Part shown: positions 36,167 to 44,479 of the stretch, one piece after another
Layout of the letters: every line of letters begins with the position of its first letter
Position numbering within the stretch: the stretch's first letter is position 1
NCBI GenBank assembly: GCA_903907865.1
Contig: CAIVPR010000090.1
Location: 50,763-114,762 of the forward strand
From: an uncultured Acidobacteriia bacterium
Lineage (GTDB): Bacteria > Acidobacteriota > Terriglobia > Bryobacterales > Bryobacteraceae
DNA: 64,000 nucleotides
Reading direction: 5' to 3'
Position numbers and translations under genes: made by a program
The notes under the pieces: model-generated
Seen by the model: the letters and a program-made list of their open reading frames with translations, nothing else
The model's database searches: none
Told to the model about the DNA's origin: nothing

Positions 36167-37147
36167 TTAGTTGCCAGCCCGTCCCCGACCTGCATTCGGC
36201 TGCGCATCCAACCCATTCAACCCGTTCTTATACCCCGGATCCATCGCGGCAATATCCGTCCGGTAGCTGACCGAATTCGCGGTCGGGAAGTTCGCGGGGA
36301 CCTTCTGGGTCACCTTGCCGGTCGCGGCCCACTCCGTACCCCGCTGGAACGTCGCGATGAAACCCATGCAGCTCAGGGCGTTCACATCGTGCCCCATGGC
36401 GGTGTGGAACACCCGGCCTTTGCCGTAGTCGAGCACCATCAGCATCGGTTCATCGTGCCCTGTTCCCGCATTCGCCGGGTCGGAAAACGCGGTGGCCAAT
36501 ACCGTCATATGCTCGCCCGGACCGCGCAATGAATTGTAAAGTTCGTCGCCTTGGTGCATCCATTCGGCGGGCAGGCCCTTCATGATCGGGTGCGTCGGCG
36601 TGCGGGTCACTAGTTGGTAGGGTACCCGGCGGCCATGGCGGCCAGCCTTGCCCGGAGTGGCGTCCGACGTCAGCTTCCCGTCCTTGTAGAACCACAGCGG
36701 TCCCGTCTTTTCATCGCGCCCCCGCCAGCCGCCCACGCCGATCATCTTGTTGTACTCCGCCCAGCCCCCGAAGGCGTTGTCCGCCGCATGCACCGTGACC
36801 AGGCCGCCGCCAGCCTTCATATACGCTTCGAACGACGCCTTGAGCTCGGGCGACCAATCGGCAGCATCATAGTTGGCCACAACCACCTGGAACTTGCCGA
36901 AATCCGGCTTGAAGCCGCTGAAATCCTCGCCAGCCTTGGGCGCGGTCACCACCTCCACCTGGAACAGGCCGGTTTCCTCCAGCTGCTTCTTGAGCACGGG
37001 CGTGATCAACTGCCATTTGTGGTAGGCACCACCGCTCTCGCCGTCGAGAAGCATCACTTTGATCGGGGAAGCCGCTTTGGCCCGGGACGCAGCGCCGAGG
37101 ATGGCGAGTGTTCCAAAAGTTGCGAGGATTGTCTTCATGTACCGCAT
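36167..37147 (-). CDS. ThuA-domain protein, exported
   Basis: The 326-residue protein has a signal peptide (MKTILATFGTLAILGAASRA) and a ThuA glutamine-amidotransferase-like domain: IKVMLLDGESGGAYHKWQLI, VVVANYDAADWS, GGGLVTVHAADNAFGGW, and PMLMVLDYGKGRVFHTAMGHD. ThuA proteins are linked to trehalose and other sugar use; the exported version is common in Acidobacteriota and Planctomycetes. ATG 37147 and 37138 (MKTIL) are both possible starts. It is divergent from an M3 peptidase with a perfect palindrome between them. Confidence 0.9.
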   Translation of the reverse strand: MRYMKTILATFGTLAILGAASRAKAASPIKVMLLDGESGGAYHKWQLITPVLKKQLEETGLFQVEVVTAPKAGEDFSGFKPDFGKFQVVVANYDAADWSPELKASFEAYMKAGGGLVTVHAADNAFGGWAEYNKMIGVGGWRGRDEKTGPLWFYKDGKLTSDATPGKAGRHGRRVPYQLVTRTPTHPIMKGLPAEWMHQGDELYNSLRGPGEHMTVLATAFSDPANAGTGHDEPMLMVLDYGKGRVFHTAMGHDVNALSCMGFIATFQRGTEWAATGKVTQKVPANFPTANSVSYRTDIAAMDPGYKNGLNGLDAQPNAGRGRAGN

Positions 37148-37182
37148 TCCGTCAGCATATAACGACCGGGTGCCGCACGCGA

Positions 37183-37197
37183 GTTGACAGTGTCAAC
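37183..37197. promoter_or_regulatory. Perfect palindrome between divergent genes
   Basis: GTTGACA-G-TGTCAAC is a perfect 7-base inverted repeat with one central base, in the gap between the divergent ThuA and M3 peptidase genes. It contains TTGACA on both strands, so it may be overlapping -35 elements or an operator controlling both sides. Matching -10 boxes at normal spacing were not found. Confidence 0.5.
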
Positions 37198-37283
37198 ACC
37201 CCCCGCACGCGGTCGCCACGGATCGGCTATAGTAGTGTTAGAGCGACCGCTCGCGAGCCCAGACTTCCACCGAATTCCAACGA

Positions 37284-39305
37284 ATGTCCGACAATCCACT
37301 GCTCCACGCCCAGTTCCAAATCCCCTTCGACATTGTTCAAGCAACCCACGTTGAGCCTGCGGTTGCGGAACTACTCGCGAAGTCCGGGGCCAATATCGAT
37401 GCCATTGCCGTAAATGCCGAGCCCCGTACCTACACGAACACGATGTTGGCGCTGGAGCGTTCCACGGACGATTTGGATTACGCGCTCAACGTGGTGCGCC
37501 ACTTGGAATCCGTCAACACTTCGCCCGAACTGAGGGCGGCTTGGAACGTGGTGGAGCCCGAGGCCAGTGCCTTTTATTCGGGAATTCCGTTGAATGAGGG
37601 CCTATGGAAGCAGTTGAAAGCCTACGCCGAGACGGACGACGCCAAGTCGCTGGTCGGTCCGCGTCTCCGTTTCCTTACCAAGACGCTGGATTCGTTCCGC
37701 CGCCACGGTGCTGAACTTGACGCCGAGGGCAAGGCCCGGTTGAGCGAGATCGACGTGGAGCTGTCCAAGGTCACCACCAAGTTCTCGGAAAACGTTCTCG
37801 ACTCGACCAACGCTTTCGAACTCCTGGTCGCCGACGAGGCCACGCTGGCCGGCTTGCCGCAGAGCGCCATCGACGCGGCCCGACAATCTGCCGAATCCAA
37901 GGGGCTGGCAGGTTGGCGGTTCACGCTGCAGGCACCCAGCTATATCCCTGTCAGCACCTATCTGGACGACCGCTCGATCCGCGAGCAGATGTACCGCGCC
38001 TTCACCACCCGCGCGACCGCCGGGGACCGCGACAACCGTCCGCTAGTTGTTCGAATTCTCGAATTGCGGCGTGAGAAGGCCCGGCTGCTAGGTTTTCAGG
38101 ACTTCGCCGATTTCGTCCTCTACGACCGCATGGCCAAGTCCGGCGCGAGCGCCCTCGCGTTCCTGGAGAGCCTGCGCGAAAAGACCGACTCTTTCTATCG
38201 TACGGAAAACGCGGCTCTCGAAGCCTTTGCCGGTTTCAAACTGGAGCCTTGGGACATAAGCTACTACGCCGAAAAGCAGCGTCGCGCGCTCTACGACTTC
38301 GACGAGGAGGAGCTCCGGCCCTACTTCTCGGCCGACCGCGTTGTCGCGGGCATGTTCAACATCGTCCAGCACCTGTACGGCATCCGGGTCGCGCAGCGCG
38401 AAGGCGTGCCGGTTTGGCATCCCGACGTCAAGTTTTACGACGTCTTCGACGCTTCGGGCCTGCACTTGGGCAGCTTCTACGCCGACTGGTTCCCGCGCGA
38501 AACCAAGCGCGACGGTGCCTGGATGGATTCGTTCATCACCGGTTGGGAAAACGGCAGCACTTGGGAACCGCACTTGGGTTGCGTTTGCGGCAACATGACG
38601 CCGCCGGTGGGCGACAAGCCAGCCCTCCTGACACACCGCGAAGTCGAGACAGTCTTCCATGAGTTCGGGCATTTGTTGCACCACGTGCTGAGCCGGGTCG
38701 AAGTCCGCAGCCTCGCCGGGACCGCGGTCGCGTGGGATTTTGTCGAGCTTCCGAGCCAGATCATGGAGAACTGGTGCTGGGAGCGCGAGGCGCTCGACCT
38801 GTTTGCCCGCCACTACGAGACAGGCGCGGCCATTCCAGAGGAGCTTTTCCAGAAGATGGTCCGTGCCAAGACCTACCGCGGCGCCAATGACCAGATGCGC
38901 CAACTGGGTTTCGGCTTTACCGACCTTCTTCTGCACCGCGAGTACGATCCTGCAATCCACGGCGACGTGGTGGCCTATTCGCGGGCCATTATCCAGAAAT
39001 TCAGCCCCGCGACACTGCCCGATACCCACGCCATGATCGCCGGTTTCACGCACTTGTTCGCCAGTCCCGTCGGCTACGGCGCAGCCTACTACTCCTACAA
39101 GTGGGCCGAAGTCTTGGACGCCGACGCCTTCACGCGCTTCCGCGACGAGGGGATCTTCTCCGGCAAAGTGGGCGGAGAATTCCGCCAGCACATCCTATCC
39201 AAGGGCAATAGCGAAGATCCGGCCGAGCTCTACCGCCGCTTCATGGGCCGCGACCCCAACCCCGATGCCTTGTTGATCCGCTCCGGCCTACGGGCCGCCG
39301 CGTAG
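37284..39305 (+). CDS. M3-family oligopeptidase
   Basis: The 673-residue zinc metallopeptidase has the active-site helix [11 protein letters not shown] (HEFGH at 459-463), followed about 28 residues later by the third ligand region [11 protein letters not shown], and the substrate-binding HIS and Tyr-rich [13 protein letters not shown] near the end. Size and order match oligopeptidase A/Dcp enzymes that digest short peptides in the cytoplasm; no signal peptide is present. A TATAGT box lies about 50 bases upstream. Confidence 0.95.
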   Translation: MSDNPLLHAQFQIPFDIVQATHVEPAVAELLAKSGANIDAIAVNAEPRTYTNTMLALERSTDDLDYALNVVRHLESVNTSPELRAAWNVVEPEASAFYSGIPLNEGLWKQLKAYAETDDAKSLVGPRLRFLTKTLDSFRRHGAELDAEGKARLSEIDVELSKVTTKFSENVLDSTNAFELLVADEATLAGLPQSAIDAARQSAESKGLAGWRFTLQAPSYIPVSTYLDDRSIREQMYRAFTTRATAGDRDNRPLVVRILELRREKARLLGFQDFADFVLYDRMAKSGASALAFLESLREKTDSFYRTENAALEAFAGFKLEPWDISYYAEKQRRALYDFDEEELRPYFSADRVVAGMFNIVQHLYGIRVAQREGVPVWHPDVKFYDVFDASGLHLGSFYADWFPRETKRDGAWMDSFITGWENGSTWEPHLGCVCGNMTPPVGDKPALLTHREVETVFHEFGHLLHHVLSRVEVRSLAGTAVAWDFVELPSQIMENWCWEREALDLFARHYETGAAIPEELFQKMVRAKTYRGANDQMRQLGFGFTDLLLHREYDPAIHGDVVAYSRAIIQKFSPATLPDTHAMIAGFTHLFASPVGYGAAYYSYKWAEVLDADAFTRFRDEGIFSGKVGGEFRQHILSKGNSEDPAELYRRFMGRDPNPDALLIRSGLRAAA

Positions 39306-39327
39306 TCGGTCGCTAACCTAAAGATTC

Positions 39328-39927
39328 ATGTTCCTCAAAATCCTCGCGCACCCGATCTTCACCAACCTCAACTTCCACATGCCCATGATTGTGGATCTGT
39401 CTCACCCGTTGGTGATGCTCTCCGGCGACAACGGCTCCGGCAAGTCGACACTGCTGCACTCGATCAGCTTCGCGCTGAAGGGGCAGTCGGTGGACGGCTA
39501 CATCTACAAGTTGGACCGCCGCGGAGTGCCCCCGGGCGAGACTTTCCTTTTCGATGCCGAGCAGCATAACCCGCGCATGCAACTCGACCTGTTCCAGGAC
39601 CAGCCGGACATGCTCGAATTCCTCCACACCGCCAGCCACGGACAGGTGATGCTGGCCATGTTTCAGCAGAATTTTCCGTCGCTCAATCCGGGCACGACGC
39701 TGCTGCTCGACGAGCCCGAGATGGCGCTTTCGATCTCCAACCAGCGCCGCATGTTGAAGATGCTGCAGGAGTTGGTGGCGCAGCGCGGTTTCCGGATCAT
39801 CTGTGCGACGCACTCCCCGGTACTGCTGGATTCGCCCGACACCTACGTGATCAACCTCGACCGGCACACCAACAAGAACATCGTGGACACCACCATGCCC
39901 ATGCCGGGTGTCAGCACGATCCAGTAG
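39328..39927 (+). CDS. Small AAA/ABC-type ATPase
   Basis: The 199-residue protein has Walker A GDNGSGKSTLLHSISFAL, Walker B TTLLLDEPEMALSISNQRR and the H-loop ICATHSPVLLDSP, as in the AAA_21/AAA_23 predicted ATPases. It is about half the usual size: the region between Walker A and B is short and lacks a coiled coil. No clear ABC signature is seen apart from AMFQQNFPSL. Nothing next to it tells its job; an ATPase partner in defence or DNA repair is possible but not supported. Confidence 0.8.
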   Translation: MFLKILAHPIFTNLNFHMPMIVDLSHPLVMLSGDNGSGKSTLLHSISFALKGQSVDGYIYKLDRRGVPPGETFLFDAEQHNPRMQLDLFQDQPDMLEFLHTASHGQVMLAMFQQNFPSLNPGTTLLLDEPEMALSISNQRRMLKMLQELVAQRGFRIICATHSPVLLDSPDTYVINLDRHTNKNIVDTTMPMPGVSTIQ

Positions 39928-39934
39928 GCTTCTC

Positions 39935-40339
39935 CTACGGGGCGAAAGGGAAGGCCTCCTCGAAGTGTTCGAGTGCGTCTCCGGTTATCGAGATCACGTC
40001 GAACCGGGCCTTGTCGGGGTCTGCGTCCGACCTGCGGATGTAGTTCCGGGCCGTCCGGCGCAGAAATTCTATCTTGTCGGGGGTGATCGCGCGCTCCGGG
40101 GCATTCAACGCATCCGCCGCGCGGGTCTTGACCTCGACGAAGACCAACGTTTCGCCCTTCCACGCCACCAAATCGATTTCGCCGCCCCCGCCCGGCGGAC
40201 GCCAGTTGCGGGCGACGATTGTGTATCCCGCCCGCCGCAGATGCCGGTGCGCCAGATCCTCACCGTGTTTGCCGAGATTGCCATGAATTCGGTATCGGAT
40301 TCTGTCCGCGAGGCGGTACAACGGTGCAAGGGGGCTCAT
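39935..40339 (-). CDS. yraN: YraN/UPF0102 family endonuclease-like protein
   Basis: The 134-residue protein has the family core GKHGEDLAHRHLRRAGYTIVARN, then GGEIDLVAWKGETLVFVEVKTR, a PD-(D/E)XK-type nuclease site. The function of this widespread family is not settled; Holliday-junction-resolvase-like fold is known. Its ATG overlaps the stop of the upstream gene by 4 bases (ATGA), so the two are coupled. Confidence 0.92.
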   Translation of the reverse strand: MSPLAPLYRLADRIRYRIHGNLGKHGEDLAHRHLRRAGYTIVARNWRPPGGGGEIDLVAWKGETLVFVEVKTRAADALNAPERAITPDKIEFLRRTARNYIRRSDADPDKARFDVISITGDALEHFEEAFPFAP

Positions 40340-41046
40340 TCTGCCTCTTCCTCCTTGTCCAGCCCCCGTTCCGCCCCTGGCTCCTCGATTGGTATCGTCG
40401 TGGCCTCACCGGAATCGATATCCTCGTGCCGTCGGCCGAGCTTGTCGCAGAAGGCCGCCACTTGCGTCGGACCGCCAAAAAACGAGATGTCGTGGTAAAT
40501 CGCGTCGAGCACTTCCAAGAGGCTAAAACTCGTTTCGAATTCTTCTTCCGCATGGCCCTCCGTGTCCTCGAGTGGGCACCGGTCCACGAGGCGGACGGGA
40601 AGGTGCCCGATTTCGTTCATCGGCGAGCACTTGAACGAGAACCGTACGGGCCTCCCGTCATCGATTCCGGGAGCACTGAAGTCGAGGCGGGAGTACATTT
40701 CGCGGACCGGGTTCTCCGTGGGGAAGCGTTCTACTTCAAGGATGCGGCGGATTTCCAGGTATTCCAAATGGTCGGTATCGTCGTCTTCCGGCCTCGGGAG
40801 CCTTGCCTGTTCATGGAATTCCGCCACCGGACACCACGAGTAGTCCCACATGAAGTCGACCAACGGGGTGTAGGTGTCGACGGTGTTGAAGATGTCGAGC
40901 AGGGTGACGCCCTCCGCGATCTTGCATTCCATACGGAGGCATGCGAGGACGCGGTCGGCACCCACTGGTTTGGAAGCGTAGGTCTCGGTTTCCCCATCCC
41001 AATCGCGGCGGATCAGGCCATGTTTGGTGAATTCGACATATCGCAA
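40336..41046 (-). CDS. Unknown acidic protein coupled to yraN
   Basis: The ~236-residue protein is read from a TTG at 41046, nine bases after an AAAGGAG ribosome binding site; the frame is open further upstream but overlaps other genes in low-complexity sequence. It starts LRYVEFTKHGLIRRDWDGET and ends in a highly acidic tail. No domain is recognised. The middle, SWCPVAEFHEQARLPRPEDD, and FETSFSLLEVLDAIYHDISF look globular. It forms a two-gene unit with yraN. Confidence 0.7.
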   Translation of the reverse strand: MRYVEFTKHGLIRRDWDGETETYASKPVGADRVLACLRMECKIAEGVTLLDIFNTVDTYTPLVDFMWDYSWCPVAEFHEQARLPRPEDDDTDHLEYLEIRRILEVERFPTENPVREMYSRLDFSAPGIDDGRPVRFSFKCSPMNEIGHLPVRLVDRCPLEDTEGHAEEEFETSFSLLEVLDAIYHDISFFGGPTQVAAFCDKLGRRHEDIDSGEATTIPIEEPGAERGLDKEEEAE

Positions 41047-41135
41047 GGCCGGGACTCCTTTGCTACCAATATAGCGGTCGCGGCGCGCATTGGCCGTGTG
41101 CGTGCTCTCCGAGGTGGAGAGGATATTGCACGACC

Positions 41136-41510
41136 ATGAAGAAGACATTGTTGTTGCTGGTGTTGTTTGCCGGGGCGTCTGGGCTGTTCGCCCAGTTTTC
41201 CATTGGCATCCGGATCGGACCGCCGCCGCGACCGCGCGTCGTCCGGGTGCAGCCGAGAAGCCCCGGAGCGGATTATTCGTGGGTGGATGGATATTGGTAT
41301 CCGTCGGGTCGCCGCTATGCCTGGCATGGCGGGTATTGGAGCCGACCGCCCTACGCCGGGGCGAGTTGGACGGGACCCCACTACGCGGAGGGTCAATATT
41401 TCGATGGGTATTGGCAGGGCGGCGGTCGCCAGATGAAGCATGAGCACGGCTGGGACAAGAACAAGAAGAATCGGGACTATGGCCGGAACGAGGGGCGGGG
41501 TCACGAATAG
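41136..41510 (+). CDS. YXWGXW-repeat-like exported protein
   Basis: The 124-residue protein has a signal peptide (KKTLLLLVLFAGASGLFAQ) and a mature part rich in aromatic residues and glycine: YSWVDGYWYPSGRRYAWHGGYW, then GASWTGPHY and YFDGYW, repeats of the W-x-x-G-Y-W type found in acidobacterial exported proteins. The C-terminus is basic and hydrophilic. It is probably a small surface or periplasmic protein; function unknown. Confidence 0.82.
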   Translation: MKKTLLLLVLFAGASGLFAQFSIGIRIGPPPRPRVVRVQPRSPGADYSWVDGYWYPSGRRYAWHGGYWSRPPYAGASWTGPHYAEGQYFDGYWQGGGRQMKHEHGWDKNKKNRDYGRNEGRGHE

Positions 41511-41582
41511 GAACACTGTGGATGGGCAGGGCGTTTGGCAAGCCACGGTCAGGTGACCGTTGCGGGTCGGGGCGGGGCGGTC

Positions 41583-42050
41583 CTACCAGGGCCGCCTGCC
41601 CACCCAGTTCCCGGGTGGATTGTAGTCGCAAACCCAGATCTCGAGACTTTCAGCGCGAGCCACCGCACATCCCACTTCCTTGGTGTCGCTCCACACAATC
41701 TGCGTGTAGTGTCCACAGACGCCGTGACACGTGTTGGAATCGTAGTTGTAGTTACGGGACTCGTCGGCCCATGCCTTGACCACGCGTTCCGGCGATGCGG
41801 TCGCGCCTTGGATTTCATATAGGTTCTGGCCGTAGGGCGAATTGGGTGTGTGGGAGAATTGCCGGCGTGCCAGTAGGGAGTCGGCCCATGCTTGGGCGTG
41901 GGCGGCCAGTTGCCGCGACCACGTCAGCGGTGGGACACCGGCTTGTCGGCGCACGGCGTTGTGGGCTCGGAGCATGTCATTGGCAAGACCCGGGGTTTGC
42001 GCTCCGGCGCTTGCGGTGATGGACAGCATCAGCACGAGGATTTGCCTCAT
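41583..42050 (-). CDS. CAP/SCP (PR-1-like) domain exported protein
   Basis: The 155-residue protein has a signal peptide and the full CAP domain: MLRAHNAVRRQAGVPPLTW, FSHTPNSPYGQNLYE, HYTQIVWSDTKEVGCAVA and VCDYNPPGNWVGRRPW. The arrangement, with paired cysteines CHGVC and C-D-Y-x-P-P-G-N, resembles plant PR-1 proteins more than typical bacterial CAP proteins. Residues His, Glu, His for the CAP cavity are present. Activity in bacteria is uncertain. Confidence 0.92.
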   Translation of the reverse strand: MRQILVLMLSITASAGAQTPGLANDMLRAHNAVRRQAGVPPLTWSRQLAAHAQAWADSLLARRQFSHTPNSPYGQNLYEIQGATASPERVVKAWADESRNYNYDSNTCHGVCGHYTQIVWSDTKEVGCAVARAESLEIWVCDYNPPGNWVGRRPW

Positions 42051-42205
42051 ACCTCGACAGACGCATGCGATTGGGTTTTAGGTAAAGTCAAAGTGCATGC
42101 TTGCCTTCGCGGCTTGGACCTGAAGGCTTGGTGCTTGACTGCGGCACCCGACTGTTTCGAGGCCGACCTTCGGCTAGAATATCGGTAGAAGGCGTCGTCA
42201 CGATA

Positions 42206-42418
42206 ATGGAATCGATACACTGCGATCCAGACATTCTAGGAGGGGTGCCAGTCTTCATTGGCACCCGTGTTCCCTTGCGCAACTTGATCGACTATCTTGA
42301 AGGCGGTTTCACCTTGGACGAGTTTCTGGATTCGTTTCCTTCGGTGTCAAGGGAATTGGCGGTTTTCGCTCTAGAAGCCGCACATGAAGCGTTGACTGCA
42401 AGTGCGCATCCTGCTTGA
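42206..42418 (+). CDS. DUF433 protein (VapB-like antitoxin)
   Basis: The 70-residue protein has the DUF433 core: CDPDILGGVPVFIGTRVPLRNLIDYLEGG and FTLDEFLDSFPSVSRELAVFALE, a winged-helix-like DNA-binding antitoxin. ATG 42206 gives the typical length. The 3' end overlaps the start of a broken DUF5615 toxin gene, the usual partner, so this is an orphaned antitoxin. Confidence 0.9.
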   Translation: MESIHCDPDILGGVPVFIGTRVPLRNLIDYLEGGFTLDEFLDSFPSVSRELAVFALEAAHEALTASAHPA

Positions 42419-42517
42419 CGAACAGCTGCCTCGGCAACTGGCACCGCTCTTGGTCGGCCATGATGTGACACGGTTCAGCGGTGCGGCTGGGCCGGCATCA
42501 AGGCCATAGTAGGATAA
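42402..42517 (+). pseudogene. Truncated, frameshifted DUF5615 (PIN-like) toxin
   Basis: From a GTG at 42402, overlapping the DUF433 stop, the sequence encodes VRILLDEQLPRQLAPLLVGHD, the DUF5615 opening with its first active-site Asp. The expected AGWAGIK continuation appears in another frame (42485-42502), followed by a stop at 42515. Only about 38 of the usual ~110 residues remain. The toxin is therefore dead. Confidence 0.75.
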
Positions 42518-42525
42518 GCGGTGGT

Positions 42526-42783
42526 ATGTCCGAAAGAAAAATCGAAATCATCCAAACCGGTGGCCGGTTCACTTTGCAGCGCGTGGAAGGTGGCAAGACC
42601 TACGTAATGGCCTCGGACAGGGACGGTGCGGTCGTGGGCCACGAGTGGTGGCTGAACCCGGCGGTGTTCAACCTGCCAGACGAACTGAAGACTTGGGGGT
42701 GCTCGCATGCGCAGGTTAGGCTGGCGCTGGAGGCCCTCGCCTCTGGGACGGACACGCACCTTGAATTTGATGTGAAGTGCTGA
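42526..42783 (+). CDS. Small protein, function unknown
   Basis: The 85-residue protein MSERKIEIIQTGGRFTLQRV... has alternating hydrophobic residues in the first half and a helix at the end (HAQVRLALEALASG). No known domain is recognised. It follows the toxin remnant and could be a stray gene of that accessory zone. Confidence 0.5.
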   Translation: MSERKIEIIQTGGRFTLQRVEGGKTYVMASDRDGAVVGHEWWLNPAVFNLPDELKTWGCSHAQVRLALEALASGTDTHLEFDVKC

Positions 42784-42834
42784 TGCCTCGGACCCCCAAC
42801 CTCTGCCCTGCGCTTGGTTGAATCTAACGTCGGC

Positions 42835-43431
42835 ATGGTGTTAAGCTTGGGCGTGCCTATTACCGCCATGGTCGCCGCGCTCTTGGCTGCCGGGCTTGGC
42901 GTGTTTCTGAAGTGGTTGATCGTCCGAGGATGGACGAGCTTTCCTCTCCATGCGAGAACGGCTGTTTTTCCACAGATTTGCCCCATCTGTCTTTCCTCTA
43001 ACACGGACAGTTCGGTTGACGAGAAGTCTTCCTCACGCCTAACGGCGAGCTATATCGTGGCGCAAAAATTGGAATGGTCGATGGCCGCCGTTCCACATTG
43101 TTCAAAGTGCGCTTCCAGCCTTTCACGAAGTCAGGTCACCGGTTTCATCTTGGGTGGCGTCTGCGTTGCTGGCGCGTTCTTGATGATGCCTCCGCCCGCA
43201 TATTCGCTCGCCGTGTTCTGCTATATCCTGTTCGGGTATCCCGCCTATGAATGCACAACTACCATTCACAAGGGAATCGTTTTCGGTCGCGCCAATTCCG
43301 GCACGATATGGGTTTACATTAGACGCGCTGAGTACTTCGTCGAATTGGCTGCCTTGAATGGCGCGCCTTCGGTTGAAATGGAAGTTCCCCTCTCCGACAA
43401 CGGGGGTGTCTGGATGAGGCGGCGAAAGTAA
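42835..43431 (+). CDS. Membrane protein with a CxxC zinc-ribbon-like motif
   Basis: The ~198-residue protein has an N-terminal membrane segment (LGVPITAMVAALLAAGLGVFL), a soluble loop with ICPICL and, about 45 residues later, HCSKC, which together could bind one zinc, and two further hydrophobic segments in the middle. Base use is less GC-rich than in neighbouring genes. ATG 42835 is used; TTG 42814 is possible. No family is recognised. Confidence 0.6.
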   Translation: MVLSLGVPITAMVAALLAAGLGVFLKWLIVRGWTSFPLHARTAVFPQICPICLSSNTDSSVDEKSSSRLTASYIVAQKLEWSMAAVPHCSKCASSLSRSQVTGFILGGVCVAGAFLMMPPPAYSLAVFCYILFGYPAYECTTTIHKGIVFGRANSGTIWVYIRRAEYFVELAALNGAPSVEMEVPLSDNGGVWMRRRK

Positions 43432-43695
43432 CGGCGCGATTCATGTCGAGCGCGAACGGTTGACAATCAGCGCCTCCGGCGGCGAACAGGAGCTTTCCAC
43501 GAGTCCACCGCCCTACATGGTTTTGGTGAACGGCAAGTCAGGCGCGTCGAAATCAGTTCGTGGCGTGTTTTCTCCGCATTCAACGGAAGCCGGACCAAAC
43601 GTGTAGTCGCCGAATATGCTTCGATTTGGGTTCACCGCAGTAGAAGGACACACGATGAATTCCGTGCTGATCGGCCTCAAACCATGCATCTACAA
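43432..43695. other. Intergenic stretch without a recognised gene
   Basis: About 260 bases with short open frames only (one encodes LTISASGGEQELSTS-like sequence without a start or known relative). It probably belongs to the same decayed accessory zone as the toxin-antitoxin relics on both sides. Confidence 0.5.
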
Positions 43696-43812
43696 CTAGG
43701 TTCGGTGTTGGAGGCCGCGAGCGGCAGCCAAGAGCTTGGCATTCGGCTCGGGCGGGGTGTCCAGCAGGTCCAATAACAGCAGTTTGTCCAGTTCAGAGAG
43801 CTTGTTTTGCTC
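43696..43812 (-). pseudogene. C-terminal remnant of a DUF1778-type antitoxin
   Basis: The leftward frame encodes KLSELDKLLLLDLLDTPPEP followed by NAKLLAAARG and a stop. This matches the conserved end of DUF1778/TacA-type antitoxins (L-S-x-x-D-x-x-x-x-L-x-x-L-x-x-P-P-x-P-N-x-x-L). The N-terminal ribbon-helix-helix part is not recognisable upstream, and no GNAT toxin follows. Confidence 0.5.
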
Positions 43813-43912
43813 TCGATCTGCGGAAGCGCTCTGTGCCGTCCCCCGGGACTTGTCGTCTAGCCGCACTAGCGAGCAGGCCGAGGCGTTCGGGCTCTGGTTA
43901 CTACCGGCATGA

Positions 43913-44479
43913 TCAGATGTTAGACGATGCAGCCGGTCGTCGGGCCACCACCGGAGGCCCAATCGGTGAAAACTCAAACTCCATAACCTTCCCCCGCACC
44001 ACGTAGCACAAATAAAACTCCCAGAACTTCCGGAACCGCGTAAACCGGTTCACCAGGAACTCGAATCCCAGATACCGCCACAGGGCCAGCAACTTCACCC
44101 GCACCTTCACCTGCCGGAACTTAGCCGCCGTGTAGTAGCCGAAACCGCCGTCGTCCGGGCCAAAGTATCGGAACGAGAAGCTGTTCAGGTGGTGCTTGTG
44201 CGTCGGGTCGCAGAAGGAGCTGTAGTCGGTATAGTGCGGCGTCTCGATACGGATGATCCCGCCCGGCTTCACCAGCCGGTGGAACTCCTCCATGGTGCGC
44301 ACGATGTCGGTCAGGTGCTCGATCACGTGGATCGCGCGCAGGCCGTCGAAGGTGCGGTCGGCGAACGGGTAGGGGAACTGGTCGAGGTCGCAGACCACGT
44401 CCGCGGCGCTCGATGTATTCAGGTCGATCCCGATGGAGCCCGGCGTCTTCTTGATGCCGCAGCCTACGTCCAGAATCAC
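43913..44479 (-). CDS. SAM-dependent methyltransferase
   Basis: The 188-residue class I methyltransferase starts VILDVGCGIKKTPGSIGIDL (SAM-binding motif I), followed by ADVVCDLDQFPYPFAD, HVIEHLTDIVRTMEEFHRLV and KPGGIIRIETPHY, typical of Methyltransf_11/UbiE-like enzymes. It starts at GTG 44479, overlapping the permease stop by one base (TAGTG), so it is coupled to that gene. Length is short; the C-terminus is basic (RFTRFRKFWEFYL) and may touch membrane lipids. Substrate unknown. Confidence 0.83.
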   Translation of the reverse strand: MILDVGCGIKKTPGSIGIDLNTSSAADVVCDLDQFPYPFADRTFDGLRAIHVIEHLTDIVRTMEEFHRLVKPGGIIRIETPHYTDYSSFCDPTHKHHLNSFSFRYFGPDDGGFGYYTAAKFRQVKVRVKLLALWRYLGFEFLVNRFTRFRKFWEFYLCYVVRGKVMEFEFSPIGPPVVARRPAASSNI

